Positions 6,765-13,743 are shown, counted from the first letter of the stretch. The stretch: 13,932 bases of DNA from an uncultured Peptococcaceae bacterium (GCA_958451915.1 CAUDRX010000045.1:1-13932); one strand, 5' to 3'. Numbers and translations are program-made. Notes: generated by a model from the sequence alone, not told the origin.

Positions 6765-7499
6765 TTATTCAGCGTCTGCAGTCTCTTCTTCTGCTTCGGC
6801 TTCTTCAGCACCAGCAGCACCCTGCTTTGCTTCTACGACAGCATCAGCGATCACGGAAGTCAGGAGCTTCACTGCACGGATGGCATCGTCGTTGCCGGGG
6901 ATGACGTAGTCGATCTCATCGGGATCGCAGTTGGTATCAACCACGCCAATGACAGGGATACCAAGCTTGCGCGCTTCGTGAACAGCGATCTTTTCTTTCT
7001 TAGGGTCTACGACAAAGATCGCACCTGGAAGTTCAGGCATGTTCTTGATCCCGCCAAGGAAACGTTCCAGTTTTTCCTTTTCGCCAAGAAGGAGTGCTTT
7101 TTCTTTCTTGGTAAGGAGTTCCATCGTGCCGTTTTCTTCCATCTTTTCGAGTTCGAAGAGACGTTTGATGCGGGTCTCAATGGTCTTGTAGTTGGTCAGC
7201 ATCCCACCGAGCCATCTTTCGTTGACGAAATATTCGCCAGCACGGATCGCTTCTTCTTTGATGGATTCCTGAGCCTGCTTCTTGGTGCCGACGAAAAGGA
7301 TTGGCTTCCCTTCAGCGACAACTTCCTTCACGAAATCATATGCTTCATTGATGAGCTTGACAGTCTTGGACAAGTCAATAATGTAGATCTGATTTCTTTC
7401 TGCAAAAATGTAAGGCGCCATCTTAGGATTCCAACGACGCGTTTGATGACCAAAATGTACACCAGCCTCTAAGAGTTGTTTCATAGATACGACTGACAT
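6765..7499 (-). CDS. rpsB: 30S ribosomal protein S2
   Basis: S2 binds late in assembly between head and body of the 30S subunit and helps recruit S1-type interactions and mRNA. The N-terminus MSVVSMKQLLEAGVHFGHQ is the classic S2 opening, followed by TRRWNPKMAPYIFAERN, VNERWLGGMLTN and the FVVDPKKEKIAVHEARKLGIP stretch. The 244-residue length is normal, with an acidic Glu/Ala-rich tail after about residue 225. The ATG at 7499 follows GAGGAGGTG by about 6 nt. A further in-frame ATG upstream at 7514 would place this site inside the gene, so I reject it. A good promoter gives a leader of about 110 nt, and tsf follows after a hairpin. Confidence 0.97.
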   Translation of the reverse strand: MSVVSMKQLLEAGVHFGHQTRRWNPKMAPYIFAERNQIYIIDLSKTVKLINEAYDFVKEVVAEGKPILFVGTKKQAQESIKEEAIRAGEYFVNERWLGGMLTNYKTIETRIKRLFELEKMEENGTMELLTKKEKALLLGEKEKLERFLGGIKNMPELPGAIFVVDPKKEKIAVHEARKLGIPVIGVVDTNCDPDEIDYVIPGNDDAIRAVKLLTSVIADAVVEAKQGAAGAEEAEAEEETADAE

Positions 7500-7557
7500 T
7501 TTGGCACCTCCTCTCATAATTTGGATTTTTCTTCCGACTCTCTTTTGACGCGTCCCT

Positions 7558-7598
7558 CTCACCCTTGTGAGCTCCAGGGCACGGAACAGAGAACCGTG
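7558..7598 (-). promoter_or_regulatory. Two small hairpins in the rpsB leader (candidate regulatory leader)
   Basis: Between the rpsB promoter and its ribosome binding site the mRNA can form CACGG/CCGTG (7598-7594 with 7584-7580, 9-nt loop) and CTCAC/GTGAG (7571-7567 with 7562-7558, 4-nt loop). Ribosomal protein operons often carry leaders bound by their own product. I do not recognise a described S2 leader here. Confidence 0.3.
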
Positions 7599-7615
7599 TT
7601 TTTTACAACGTTAAG

Positions 7616-7644
7616 AGTATAGCATCTTTACGAAGCACGTGCAA
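7616..7644 (-). promoter_or_regulatory. Sigma-A-type promoter for rpsB-tsf
   Basis: TTGCAC (7644-7639), a 17-bp spacer and TATACT (7621-7616) on the minus strand match the sigma-A consensus well. The promoter lies just past the terminator of the preceding unit and predicts a start near 7609. Confidence 0.8.
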
Positions 7645-7665
7645 GGCTTTTTCTGCAAGAAAATC

Positions 7666-7696
7666 AAAAAGCCTGCCATCATCCCCGATGGCAGGC
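7666..7696 (-). terminator. Intrinsic terminator of the fakA-fakB unit
   Basis: GCCTGCCATC (minus strand, 7696-7687) pairs perfectly over 10 bp with GATGGCAGGC (7680-7671) around a 6-nt loop, followed by TTTTT. It begins 7 nt after the stop of the small membrane protein gene. Confidence 0.9.
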
Positions 7697-7702
7697 CGCT
7701 TA

Positions 7703-8176
7703 TCATTTCTTGCTCTCGTCGATCGCTTGCGATACTTCATCCAGCTGGTTTTCGACACGCAGAAGAGCTTCTTCCAACTCTTCCAGGCTTGCTTTCTCAT
7801 AGTCCTGATTGGTCACGGCGCCTTCGGCCTCCGTGGCCGCTGTGCAGGCATCAAGTTCTTTTGCTTCTGCATCTGCTTGCACCGCCGACTTCTTGAGGGC
7901 TTTATAGACCGCGACTACAACAGCAGTCGCAGCCAGTGAGCAGGCCAGGCTCACACCGAAACGCCAGAGGAAACTTTTGGATGGTCTTGCAGCAGCTTTA
8001 CCTTTTACCGGTGCCTTGACAGCTGTGAGCTTTTTCCCAGCCTTTTTCGTCACCAGCGCGGCGTTCTTTCTGTTTTTCGCTGCAAATTTATTGAGTTTTT
8101 TGCGTTTCTTCTCCAGACGCTTCTGCAAACGATAGAGTTTTGAGAGACGTTTTTCGATCTTTTTCATTTTATCCAT
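7703..8176 (-). CDS. Small single-span membrane protein of unknown function
   Basis: I do not recognise a family. The 157-residue product divides into three parts. The N-terminus (1-68) is extremely Lys/Arg-rich, with a helical, coiled-coil-like start (KKIEKRLSKLYRLQKRLEKK). One hydrophobic segment lies at about 73-91, followed by KALKK. The C-terminus is acidic, with an amphipathic helix near 128-157 rich in Glu and Leu. The charge distribution suggests an N-terminus inside, facing the membrane or nucleic acid. AAGAGGTG precedes the ATG by about 7 nt. It sits 12 nt after fakB and directly before the terminator, so it is co-transcribed with fakA-fakB. A link to fatty-acid use is only positional. 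Its coding status is well supported by spacing and binding site. Confidence 0.8.
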   Translation of the reverse strand: MDKMKKIEKRLSKLYRLQKRLEKKRKKLNKFAAKNRKNAALVTKKAGKKLTAVKAPVKGKAAARPSKSFLWRFGVSLACSLAATAVVVAVYKALKKSAVQADAEAKELDACTAATEAEGAVTNQDYEKASLEELEEALLRVENQLDEVSQAIDESKK

Positions 8177-8188
8177 GTTTTACACCTC

Positions 8189-9064
8189 TTATGCTTGATA
8201 GAACGCAATGCCAAAACCGCCTAATCCAATGTGAGTCGTAACAACACAGCCCAGCTCAAAATCATCGAGTCTTACTTTCTCAATATCTGTACGTGCTTTG
8301 AGCTTTGGCAGCAGGCTTCTTTCAAAGATTGCCAGATATTCGTCATTATTGGTACCAAGGGCATAATATAAACGCTTGCCCGGTTCGAGCGATGCCAGCG
8401 TCGTCGCAGTCAGATGTTCGATGGCTTTCTCGATCTTCCTGCCGCGGACTTTTTCATGAGCGCCGATAAAGCCATCTTCGACGACAAGGATCGGTTTGAT
8501 ATTGAGGATCGAACCGACCAGATAGCTTGCCTTGCCAATACGGCCGCCCTTCTGCAGATTATCCAGTGTATCAAGCAGGAAATAGATCTTAGTCTTTTTG
8601 ATGATATCATCGATCCGTGCCCGCAAGCTCTGCCAGTCTTCTTCCGGATGCTCTTTGATATACTGAGCGATGGTCACGACCATGAGGCCCAACCCGATCG
8701 TCACGGTACGGCTGTCGATCACCTCGACTGCCACCTCATCCCTGACCATATCAGCCGCCAGCCTGGCGCCCTGATAGGTACCGCTCAACTCTGAGGAAAT
8801 GTGGATAGAAAGGACCTTGTCTGCCCCTTCTGCCTTGCAGGCACGATACACTTCCATATACTGCGCCGGTGATGGCTGGGAAGTCGTCGGCAGGGTCGCC
8901 GCTGTACCGATGTAGCCATAAAATTCCTGGTTGGAAATATCGATACGATCCAGATATGCCTTCCCGCCAAAATGCACCGCCAGCGGGATCACCCTGATAT
9001 CATAGGCGTCCACCAGATGCTGCGGGATGTCAGCGGTGCTGTCTGTTACAATCGCTATATTCAT
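8189..9064 (-). CDS. fakB: DegV-family fatty acid-binding protein (FakB type)
   Basis: DegV proteins bind a free fatty acid and present its carboxylate to FakA for phosphorylation. The acyl-phosphate then enters phospholipid synthesis. The 291-residue product begins MNIAIVTDSTADIP and carries TTSQPSPAQY from residue 60, SSELSGTYQGA, LDTLDNLQKGGRIG and SILNIKPIL, all hallmark DegV segments. S62 of TSQPS is a likely carboxylate contact. The ATG at 9064 follows AGAGGAAG by about 6 nt. The frame is open further upstream to 9184, but that overlaps the fakA end and lacks family similarity. It lies 13 nt after fakA, whose product would be its kinase partner, which supports FakB over an unassigned DegV. 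Acyl-chain preference cannot be read from the sequence. Confidence 0.92.
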   Translation of the reverse strand: MNIAIVTDSTADIPQHLVDAYDIRVIPLAVHFGGKAYLDRIDISNQEFYGYIGTAATLPTTSQPSPAQYMEVYRACKAEGADKVLSIHISSELSGTYQGARLAADMVRDEVAVEVIDSRTVTIGLGLMVVTIAQYIKEHPEEDWQSLRARIDDIIKKTKIYFLLDTLDNLQKGGRIGKASYLVGSILNIKPILVVEDGFIGAHEKVRGRKIEKAIEHLTATTLASLEPGKRLYYALGTNNDEYLAIFERSLLPKLKARTDIEKVRLDDFELGCVVTTHIGLGGFGIAFYQA

Positions 9065-9077
9065 GAATCTTCCTCTC

Positions 9078-10733
9078 TCATTCTGCTGAGATGATATAGT
9101 GGTAAACGCTCTGACCGCCATCGTAGAGCTCGAAATCAACTTCATCAAACGCCGCTTCAAGTCTTTCAAGCAGGTCTTCTGCATCTTCTGCTTCTACATT
9201 GTCACCATAATGCAGGCTGATGAGTTCCGCATCGTCATCGACCATCGTCTGTACCATCTTTTCCACCGCTTCATCGAGTGTCGGGCAGGAAGCGACGATC
9301 TTGCCGTCTAAAATGCTCATGTATTCGTTTTCATGGATGGCCACGCCATCGATGGTAGTATCGCGCACGGCTTGAGTGATCTCCCCGCTCTGCACAGCAG
9401 AGAGCCCGCCATTCATGTTATTCACATTCTCTTCTGCGGCCACTTCCGGCATATATCCCATCAATGCAGAAATGCCCTGTGGAAAGGTCTTCGATGGGAT
9501 CACATGGACGTTTGCCTCTCCGGCCATATCAGCAGCCTGCTGAGCTGTCATGATAATGTTCTTGTTGTTGGGCAGAATGAAAATGTTCTCGGCCTCGATG
9601 CCATCGATAACATCCAGAAAATCCTGAGTGCTTGGATTCATCGTCTGCCCGCCGCTGATGATGTGAGTCGCACCGAGTCCGCTAAAGATCTCTGCCAGCC
9701 CTTCCCCGTTGCAGACAACGATGATCGCGTCCTTATAGACGATCGGAGCAGCACTCTGGCTGCCCTTTGCCTGAAGCTCACGGTTCTGGGAACGCATGTT
9801 ATTGATCTTGATATCATCGAGTTCCCCAAGAGAAGACCCGGCTTCGATCACTTTCGCCAGGCGGTCAGTGTGGACATGCACCTTGATCGTGCTGCCGGCA
9901 CCAACGACCAGCATGCAGTCGCCAAGGTCTCTGATCATGCCTTTGAGCGCTTCGATGTCATCCTCTACATCATCTTTTCTGGTACGCACCAAAAATTCGG
10001 TACAGTATGGGTAAACGATGTCTTCTGGTGAAGTAAAGAAATGGTCGAACTGATCGTTCAGATCCGCCTCTTCACTGACAGGCGCTGCTACCTTTTCAAT
10101 GGTGCGGCCTTCGAGGCTGGCCAACATCCCTTCGATGACGTAAAGATAGCCGCTGCCACCGGCGTCAACAACCCCCGCCTGCTTCAGTACCGGCAATAGC
10201 TCTGGTGTGCGCTTGAGGGATTCGTGCCCGGCGGCGATATAGATGCGCAGGCATTCCAGAACGTCCATGCCATTTTTGTACTGTGCAGCAAGTGCTTCGC
10301 CTGCTTCGCGCACAACCGTAAGGATGGTTCCTTCCATCGGATTGCTGACAGCCTTATACGCCGACTGCACGCCGCTGTTAAAACCATCGACCAGCGCCTG
10401 GCCGTCGATCGTTTCATGACCAGCCAGCCCTTTCGAAAGGCCCGTGAGGATCTGCGAAAAGATCACGCCGGAGTTTCCACGTGCCCCCATGACCGCACCA
10501 AAAGCAGCCTGTCTGGCATATTCTTCCACACTCGGCGTCTCCACCTGGCGGATAAACTTTGCCGCAGACTGCATGGTCATCGCCATGTTCGTCCCCGTAT
10601 CGCCATCTGGCACCGGAAAGACGTTCAGCTGGTTCACACTCTCTTTATGCAAATCTAAGTTATCAGCACCCGCGAGCACCATATTAAAAAACTGTTCCGC
10701 GGAAATTGTATCTACCGTCAGCTCTAATGACAT
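9078..10733 (-). CDS. fakA: DAK-domain fatty acid kinase (YloV/FakA)
   Basis: FakA phosphorylates fatty acids held by FakB-type DegV proteins, using ATP, so that host or environmental fatty acids can be built into phospholipids. The 551-residue product has an N-terminal DhaL/DAK kinase domain (about 1-200). It includes LNVFPVPDGDTGTNM at 36-50, where D43 and D45 should bind the metal-ATP, then GARGNSGVIFSQILTG and VDAGGSGYLYVIEGML. A middle domain and a C-terminal domain of the FakB-binding type follow. Length matches known FakA proteins of about 550. AGGAGGT lies about 7 nt before the ATG. The gene is often preceded by an Asp23-family gene (yloU) in Bacillota; none is seen here, a GNAT gene lying upstream instead. 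A 23-bp inverted repeat sits just before the binding site. Confidence 0.95.
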   Translation of the reverse strand: MSLELTVDTISAEQFFNMVLAGADNLDLHKESVNQLNVFPVPDGDTGTNMAMTMQSAAKFIRQVETPSVEEYARQAAFGAVMGARGNSGVIFSQILTGLSKGLAGHETIDGQALVDGFNSGVQSAYKAVSNPMEGTILTVVREAGEALAAQYKNGMDVLECLRIYIAAGHESLKRTPELLPVLKQAGVVDAGGSGYLYVIEGMLASLEGRTIEKVAAPVSEEADLNDQFDHFFTSPEDIVYPYCTEFLVRTRKDDVEDDIEALKGMIRDLGDCMLVVGAGSTIKVHVHTDRLAKVIEAGSSLGELDDIKINNMRSQNRELQAKGSQSAAPIVYKDAIIVVCNGEGLAEIFSGLGATHIISGGQTMNPSTQDFLDVIDGIEAENIFILPNNKNIIMTAQQAADMAGEANVHVIPSKTFPQGISALMGYMPEVAAEENVNNMNGGLSAVQSGEITQAVRDTTIDGVAIHENEYMSILDGKIVASCPTLDEAVEKMVQTMVDDDAELISLHYGDNVEAEDAEDLLERLEAAFDEVDFELYDGGQSVYHYIISAE

Positions 10734-10747
10734 TGCTGGACCTCCTA

Positions 10748-10770
10748 CAGTGCAATACCGTCATGCACTG
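10748..10770. promoter_or_regulatory. 23-bp perfect inverted repeat in the fakA leader (candidate operator)
   Basis: CAGTGCA (10748-10754) and TGCACTG (10764-10770) form perfect 7-bp arms around 9 bp. The repeat lies between the predicted start point (near 10780) and the AGGAGG site (10740-10745). It could be a repressor operator, or an mRNA hairpin next to the ribosome binding site. It does not resemble the FapR operator as I know it. Confidence 0.45.
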
Positions 10771-10786
10771 ATCATATTCATCTTTA

Positions 10787-10815
10787 AGGATACCCAATTT
10801 CCGTTTGAAATGCAA
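10787..10815 (-). promoter_or_regulatory. Promoter for fakA-fakB
   Basis: TTGCAT (10815-10810), a 17-bp spacer and TATCCT (10792-10787) on the minus strand form a reasonable sigma-A promoter in the 94-nt gap after the GNAT gene. No terminator is seen in that gap, so readthrough from the acetyltransferase gene is also possible. Confidence 0.6.
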
Positions 10816-10827
10816 TATGTACCGCTC

Positions 10828-11985
10828 TTAAAAGTACTCATTGTTAAAAATGCGTGCTTTTCCCGTAAAGAGCGCCGCCAGCGGGGCGCTCCCTGGCACA
10901 GCGCCCGCGTCCCAGGCGCGGTCAAAGACCATCTCTGTCAAAGAGCGTTGATCAAACTGCACCTGCACAGGGCCTTCCATCTGTGCCATACGCTCGATCT
11001 GCCGGCTCTGCGCAGGCCAGCGGTAGCTGCCAAGCCCTTTCACTGTAAAGCTCAGGTCTTCTGCCGGTGTCTGCGCTGCCAGTAAGCCGATCAGCGTCGG
11101 ATCGAGGATAAGATCCATCATGAACGGCTGATAGCGCACACCGCTCTTATCCTTCTTGCGATGAAAAACGACACGCTCATCCTCCGGCGCCGACCACTGC
11201 ACCCGCTTCACCTGCGAGCGGTGGCTGGCGATGAAGTAATAGATCGCCCGACGTGCCAGAGCATCCTGAGCCAGGCATTCCCGCACAAAGAGCGCGCCTT
11301 CTTTCATTATATAGGCAAGGCAGCCGGCGACCTGCTCATTCTCATCTATGAGCAGCTTGACATAACCGCCCTCCATCGCCACGTCATCGACCAGCGCCAG
11401 CCAGCGGCGCAGCCCTTTACGCGTCACGCAGATGTCATAGCCAGCGGTGCAGCGTTCGTACATCGCTTCCAATGTTGGCAGCCAGGCAGCTGTTTCTGCA
11501 AAAGGCAGATCCCGCCAGTGATAGCGGTGCGCCAATGCACGGTCGCCAGCTTCATAGAACTCCTCGATAGGCAGGTCCATCTCGAAATGATAGTCGCTGT
11601 AAACAAATCCATACGGCAGATAAAAATCTGCTTCAAACGGCATCAGGTGCAGCATCCGCAGCCCATGAGACGGCGCATAGACGTTGACAGCCTCATCCAT
11701 CAGCCGGCGTGTCAGCCCCATGCCGCGATACTCCGGCAGGCAATCCACGCCGACGATATAGCCAGCCGGCACCACCTTGTCTGCGATGCGCGTCGGCAGA
11801 TCGATCACCTGGAGGCTTGCCGCCACCGTCTCGCCAATCTGTGCCACCAGACATTCTCCTGTCTGATAATATTTCTCAAAATACCAATGCCGGAACGTGT
11901 CACCATCGCTGAAGCAATAGGCCCAGAGCGCTTCGACTGACGTTCTGTCCGCCTCAGTGGCTTGTCTGATCGTCACCTGACTCAT
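10828..11985 (-). CDS. Eis-like GNAT family N-acetyltransferase
   Basis: This 385-residue protein has the architecture of the Eis/long GNAT group: two GNAT-like halves plus a C-terminal sterol-carrier-like domain. The N-terminal acetyl-CoA site is visible as VGVDCLPEYRGMGLTRRLMDEAV at about 78-100, with RGMG in the pyrophosphate loop. FYLPYGF at 121-127 places Y122 where the Eis catalytic Tyr is expected. The chain ends in Phe, matching the C-terminal Phe carboxylate used by mycobacterial Eis. The natural acceptor is unknown; Eis itself acetylates amines of aminoglycosides and lysines. The ATG lies 32 nt inside the end of the DUF2156 gene, with only a weak AAGGTG about 9 nt upstream, so translational coupling is likely. 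A cytosolic location is expected. Confidence 0.85.
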   Translation of the reverse strand: MSQVTIRQATEADRTSVEALWAYCFSDGDTFRHWYFEKYYQTGECLVAQIGETVAASLQVIDLPTRIADKVVPAGYIVGVDCLPEYRGMGLTRRLMDEAVNVYAPSHGLRMLHLMPFEADFYLPYGFVYSDYHFEMDLPIEEFYEAGDRALAHRYHWRDLPFAETAAWLPTLEAMYERCTAGYDICVTRKGLRRWLALVDDVAMEGGYVKLLIDENEQVAGCLAYIMKEGALFVRECLAQDALARRAIYYFIASHRSQVKRVQWSAPEDERVVFHRKKDKSGVRYQPFMMDLILDPTLIGLLAAQTPAEDLSFTVKGLGSYRWPAQSRQIERMAQMEGPVQVQFDQRSLTEMVFDRAWDAGAVPGSAPLAALFTGKARIFNNEYF

Positions 11986-12889
11986 CTTTCAACACACCTT
12001 TGTACTTCGTCACCTGATAGAGCGGATAATAAGACATCTTGGCATGGCGCAGCCCTTCCAGGCCCATGTCTTCCTCACGGTTGACAAAAAGTGCCTCCTG
12101 CCAGTAATAATTCAAAAACTCCTGATTGATCAGCGGATAGAGTCCGCGGTCCGAATAAGCTTTCTCCACGTGTACAAGCACCGTGTCTTTATTGACCATA
12201 TCACCAAACGTCATTGCCACGATACGCCCATCCACACGGATCATCAATCCCTTAAAGCCGAGGTATCCCATGTTGTCAAAAGCATCAGCGATGGCTTCAC
12301 GCTCGCAGAGCAGGCTGTCATTGATGCCTTCCTCGCGATTGCGCTCCCCGCACCAATGCTCGACAAAATCCCACGCCAGATCGACATTGTAAGGGGTCAG
12401 CGGCACCAGTTCATAATCCGGATGTGCAGCCTTGAAAGCATTGATATGGTTGCGCTTTTTACTGAGCTTGCGCCCTGCGAGCGTGCGCATCTTTTCCGCG
12501 TCATAGATATAGTCCTCAATATCCGGTTCTTCTTCAAATTCAAACTGCCCCGGAAACAATCGCTCTATACGTTCCTTGTCCCGTTCTGTCACAGCACGGA
12601 TCATGAGCTTTTTACCACGATCACGATAATCCTCAGCCGCATGCACGATCGCCGCCCGGAAAAGCTCGTCGTTTTCTTCCAGGCCATAAGGCGGCAAGAT
12701 CCAGCTTTCTTCGAAAGCGTTCGGTTCAACGATCAGATGATTGTCCGTCACCGCCCAGCGCACTGCATAGCAGCGGCGCCACATGAACAGGTTGGTAAAA
12801 GAACATTCTGTGTTCTGATTCTGGCAGGCCAAAAAGAAACGGTTCAATATATCTCGATCAGAGAGCTCCAGCTCCTTGAAACCAAGCAT
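11954..12889 (-). CDS. DUF2156 domain protein (LPG synthetase C-terminal-like, GNAT fold)
   Basis: The 311-residue protein resembles the DUF2156 family, which shares the double acyltransferase fold with the catalytic domain of lysyl-phosphatidylglycerol synthase (MprF). Recognisable parts are FTNLFMWRRCY at 31-41, the EDYIYDAEKMRTLAGRKLSKKRN core at about 125-147, CEREAIADAF, and a C-terminal LRHAKMSYYPLYQVTKYK. It lacks the membrane half of MprF, so it is soluble and its substrate is unknown. The family members may transfer aminoacyl or acetyl groups, but that is family-level inference. GAGGTGA precedes the ATG by about 9 nt. Its 3' end overlaps the GNAT gene by 32 nt, forming a two-gene unit. 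Confidence 0.85.
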   Translation of the reverse strand: MLGFKELELSDRDILNRFFLACQNQNTECSFTNLFMWRRCYAVRWAVTDNHLIVEPNAFEESWILPPYGLEENDELFRAAIVHAAEDYRDRGKKLMIRAVTERDKERIERLFPGQFEFEEEPDIEDYIYDAEKMRTLAGRKLSKKRNHINAFKAAHPDYELVPLTPYNVDLAWDFVEHWCGERNREEGINDSLLCEREAIADAFDNMGYLGFKGLMIRVDGRIVAMTFGDMVNKDTVLVHVEKAYSDRGLYPLINQEFLNYYWQEALFVNREEDMGLEGLRHAKMSYYPLYQVTKYKGVLKDESGDDQTSH

Positions 12890-12948
12890 CTTTTATAGTC
12901 ACCTCTCAAAATTCATTCATTACCTATCAGGTTACCATACAAATCAAG

Positions 12949-12957
12949 ATTATACCA
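12949..12957 (-). promoter_or_regulatory. Extended -10 promoter for the DUF2156-GNAT unit
   Basis: TGGTATAAT on the minus strand is a perfect extended -10, about 60 nt before the DUF2156 ATG and immediately after the tRNA-Val terminator. The -35 region is a T-run without a clear hexamer. Confidence 0.65.
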
Positions 12958-12965
12958 TAGAAAAC

Positions 12966-12998
12966 AAAAAAACGCACTCTTGAACAGAATGCGTTTTT
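12966..12998 (-). terminator. Intrinsic terminator after tRNA-Val
   Basis: AAAAACGCA (12968-12976) pairs with TGCGTTTTT (12990-12998), extended inside by TCT/AGA. On the minus strand it is followed by a seven-T run. The A and T flanks make it potentially bidirectional. It begins 9 nt past the tRNA 3' end. Confidence 0.85.
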
Positions 12999-13006
12999 GT
13001 TTCGGC

Positions 13007-13080
13007 TGGGCGATACTGGACTCGAACCAGCGACCCCCTGCATGTCAAGCAGATACTCTAACCAACTGAGCTAACCGCCC
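13007..13080 (-). tRNA. tRNA-Val (anticodon GAC)
   Basis: The 74-nt sequence folds as a standard cloverleaf: acceptor GGGCGGT/ATCGCCC (one G-U), D arm starting TA-GCTC, anticodon stem TCTGC/GCAGG around TTGACAT (anticodon GAC, reading GUC and GUU), a 5-nt variable loop, and T arm GCTGG-TTCGAGT-CCAGT. The discriminator base is A. CCA is not encoded (GCC follows), so it must be added by the nucleotidyltransferase. Confidence 0.95.
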
Positions 13081-13093
13081 GAAGACAATATCT

Positions 13094-13121
13094 ATGATAA
13101 CACAGATTTTACAGATGTCAA
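13094..13121 (-). promoter_or_regulatory. Promoter for tRNA-Val
   Basis: TTGACA (13121-13116), a 16-bp spacer and TATCAT (13099-13094) with a TGn extension form a strong promoter on the minus strand, about 13 nt before the tRNA 5' end. This makes tRNA-Val an independent unit. Confidence 0.82.
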
Positions 13122-13140
13122 GCATTTTCTCTCATTTTCG

Positions 13141-13173
13141 AAAAAAACCGCCGGCCTGTCTGCACAGACCGGC
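13141..13173 (-). terminator. Intrinsic terminator after tRNA-Ser
   Basis: A 10-bp stem (13150-13159 with 13164-13173, one G-U pair in the RNA) caps a 4-nt loop. On the minus strand GG and a seven-T run (13147-13141) follow. It starts 5 nt after the tRNA-Ser discriminator base and ends the tadA-tRNA-Ser transcript. Confidence 0.9.
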
Positions 13174-13178
13174 GCCAA

Positions 13179-13266
13179 CGGAGATGGAGAGATTTGAACT
13201 CTCGCGCGCCGTGAAGCGCCTACCGCATTTCGAGTGCGGACCCTTCAGCCACTTGGGTACATCTCC
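13179..13266 (-). tRNA. tRNA-Ser (anticodon CGA)
   Basis: An 88-nt class II tRNA: acceptor GGAGATG/CATCTCC with discriminator G, D arm CCC/GGG, anticodon stem CCGCA/TGCGG around CTCGAAA (anticodon CGA, reading UCG), a 19-nt variable arm with its own stem, and T arm GAGAG-TTCAAAT-CTCTC. CCA is not encoded. Its 5' end lies 6 nt after the tadA stop codon and no separate promoter is evident, so it is probably cut from the tadA transcript. Confidence 0.95.
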
Positions 13267-13272
13267 AAATCA

Positions 13273-13722
13273 TCACTTTTTCCGCAGAGCACGAAAAAAA
13301 TCCCGTGTCAAGGTGCTGCATGTTTCCTGAGCGACCGGCCCACGGATGCGGATATTGTTCGGAAATCCCGGAAACTGCACCAGGTTCATCTGACTGCCGC
13401 AGACGCCGTACGTCGGCTCCTCTGCCCCGTAGACGACCACCGCCACATGTGCCAGGAGCATTGCGCCCGCACACATCGGACAGGGTTCATGGGTGACATA
13501 GAGTGTCGTACCGTCAAGTTTCCAGTCTCCCAGCATCTTTGCTGCATCGCGCATGGCATTGATCTCTGCATGTCCGGATGGATCATGATCCCGTTCACGG
13601 GTATTATGCCCGCGACCGATGATCTTACCGTCTTTAACGACAACTGCGCCGACAGGCACATCATCATGAGCGAGGGCTTTCTCCGCCTCACCGATGGCTT
13701 CTGCCATCATTATCTGATCCAT
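13273..13722 (-). CDS. tadA: tRNA-specific adenosine deaminase
   Basis: TadA deaminates A34 of tRNA-Arg(ACG) to inosine in the cytosol so it can read CGU, CGC and CGA. The 149-residue product has the cytidine/deoxycytidylate deaminase fold. HAE is at 51-53 (H51 zinc ligand, E53 proton shuttle) and PCPMC at 80-84 (C81 and C84 zinc ligands). DVPVGAVVVKDG is at 21-32. I chose the ATG at 13722 because GAGGTGA is 5 nt upstream and the promoter predicts a start near 13737. The in-frame GTG at 13731 lies inside that site. Two TGA stops in a row end the gene, and tRNA-Ser begins just after. Identity as TadA over a generic deaminase rests on length and motif spacing. Confidence 0.94.
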   Translation of the reverse strand: MDQIMMAEAIGEAEKALAHDDVPVGAVVVKDGKIIGRGHNTRERDHDPSGHAEINAMRDAAKMLGDWKLDGTTLYVTHEPCPMCAGAMLLAHVAVVVYGAEEPTYGVCGSQMNLVQFPGFPNNIRIRGPVAQETCSTLTRDFFRALRKK

Positions 13723-13743
13723 TCGGCTCACCTCGACCCTACT

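Noticed and set aside
7500..7562. N-terminal extension of S2
   Set aside because: It would run through the GAGGAGGTG binding site and is not part of any S2 protein known to me; MSVVSMKQLLEAG is the normal start.
9065..9184. N-terminal extension of DegV into the end of fakA
   Set aside because: The protein family starts at the MNIAIVTDS strand, and a good ribosome binding site lies just before that ATG.
10870..10891. 7-bp stem near the end of the GNAT gene as a terminator
   Set aside because: GAGCGCC/GGCGCTC is followed by TTTACGGG, not a U-tract, and lies about 40 nt before the stop codon.
12044..12898. Long plus-strand open frame (284 codons) opposite the DUF2156 gene
   Set aside because: It mirrors a minus-strand gene with recognisable family motifs, shows no family similarity of its own and has no ribosome binding site. 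The same holds for other long plus-strand frames, e.g. 470-1051, 2258-2806, 9333-10031 and 11161-11940.
13279..13311. Promoter for tRNA-Ser inside the end of tadA
   Set aside because: TTGACA is present at 13311-13306 on the minus strand, but no acceptable -10 lies 15-19 bp downstream; it encodes Leu-Thr of TadA.
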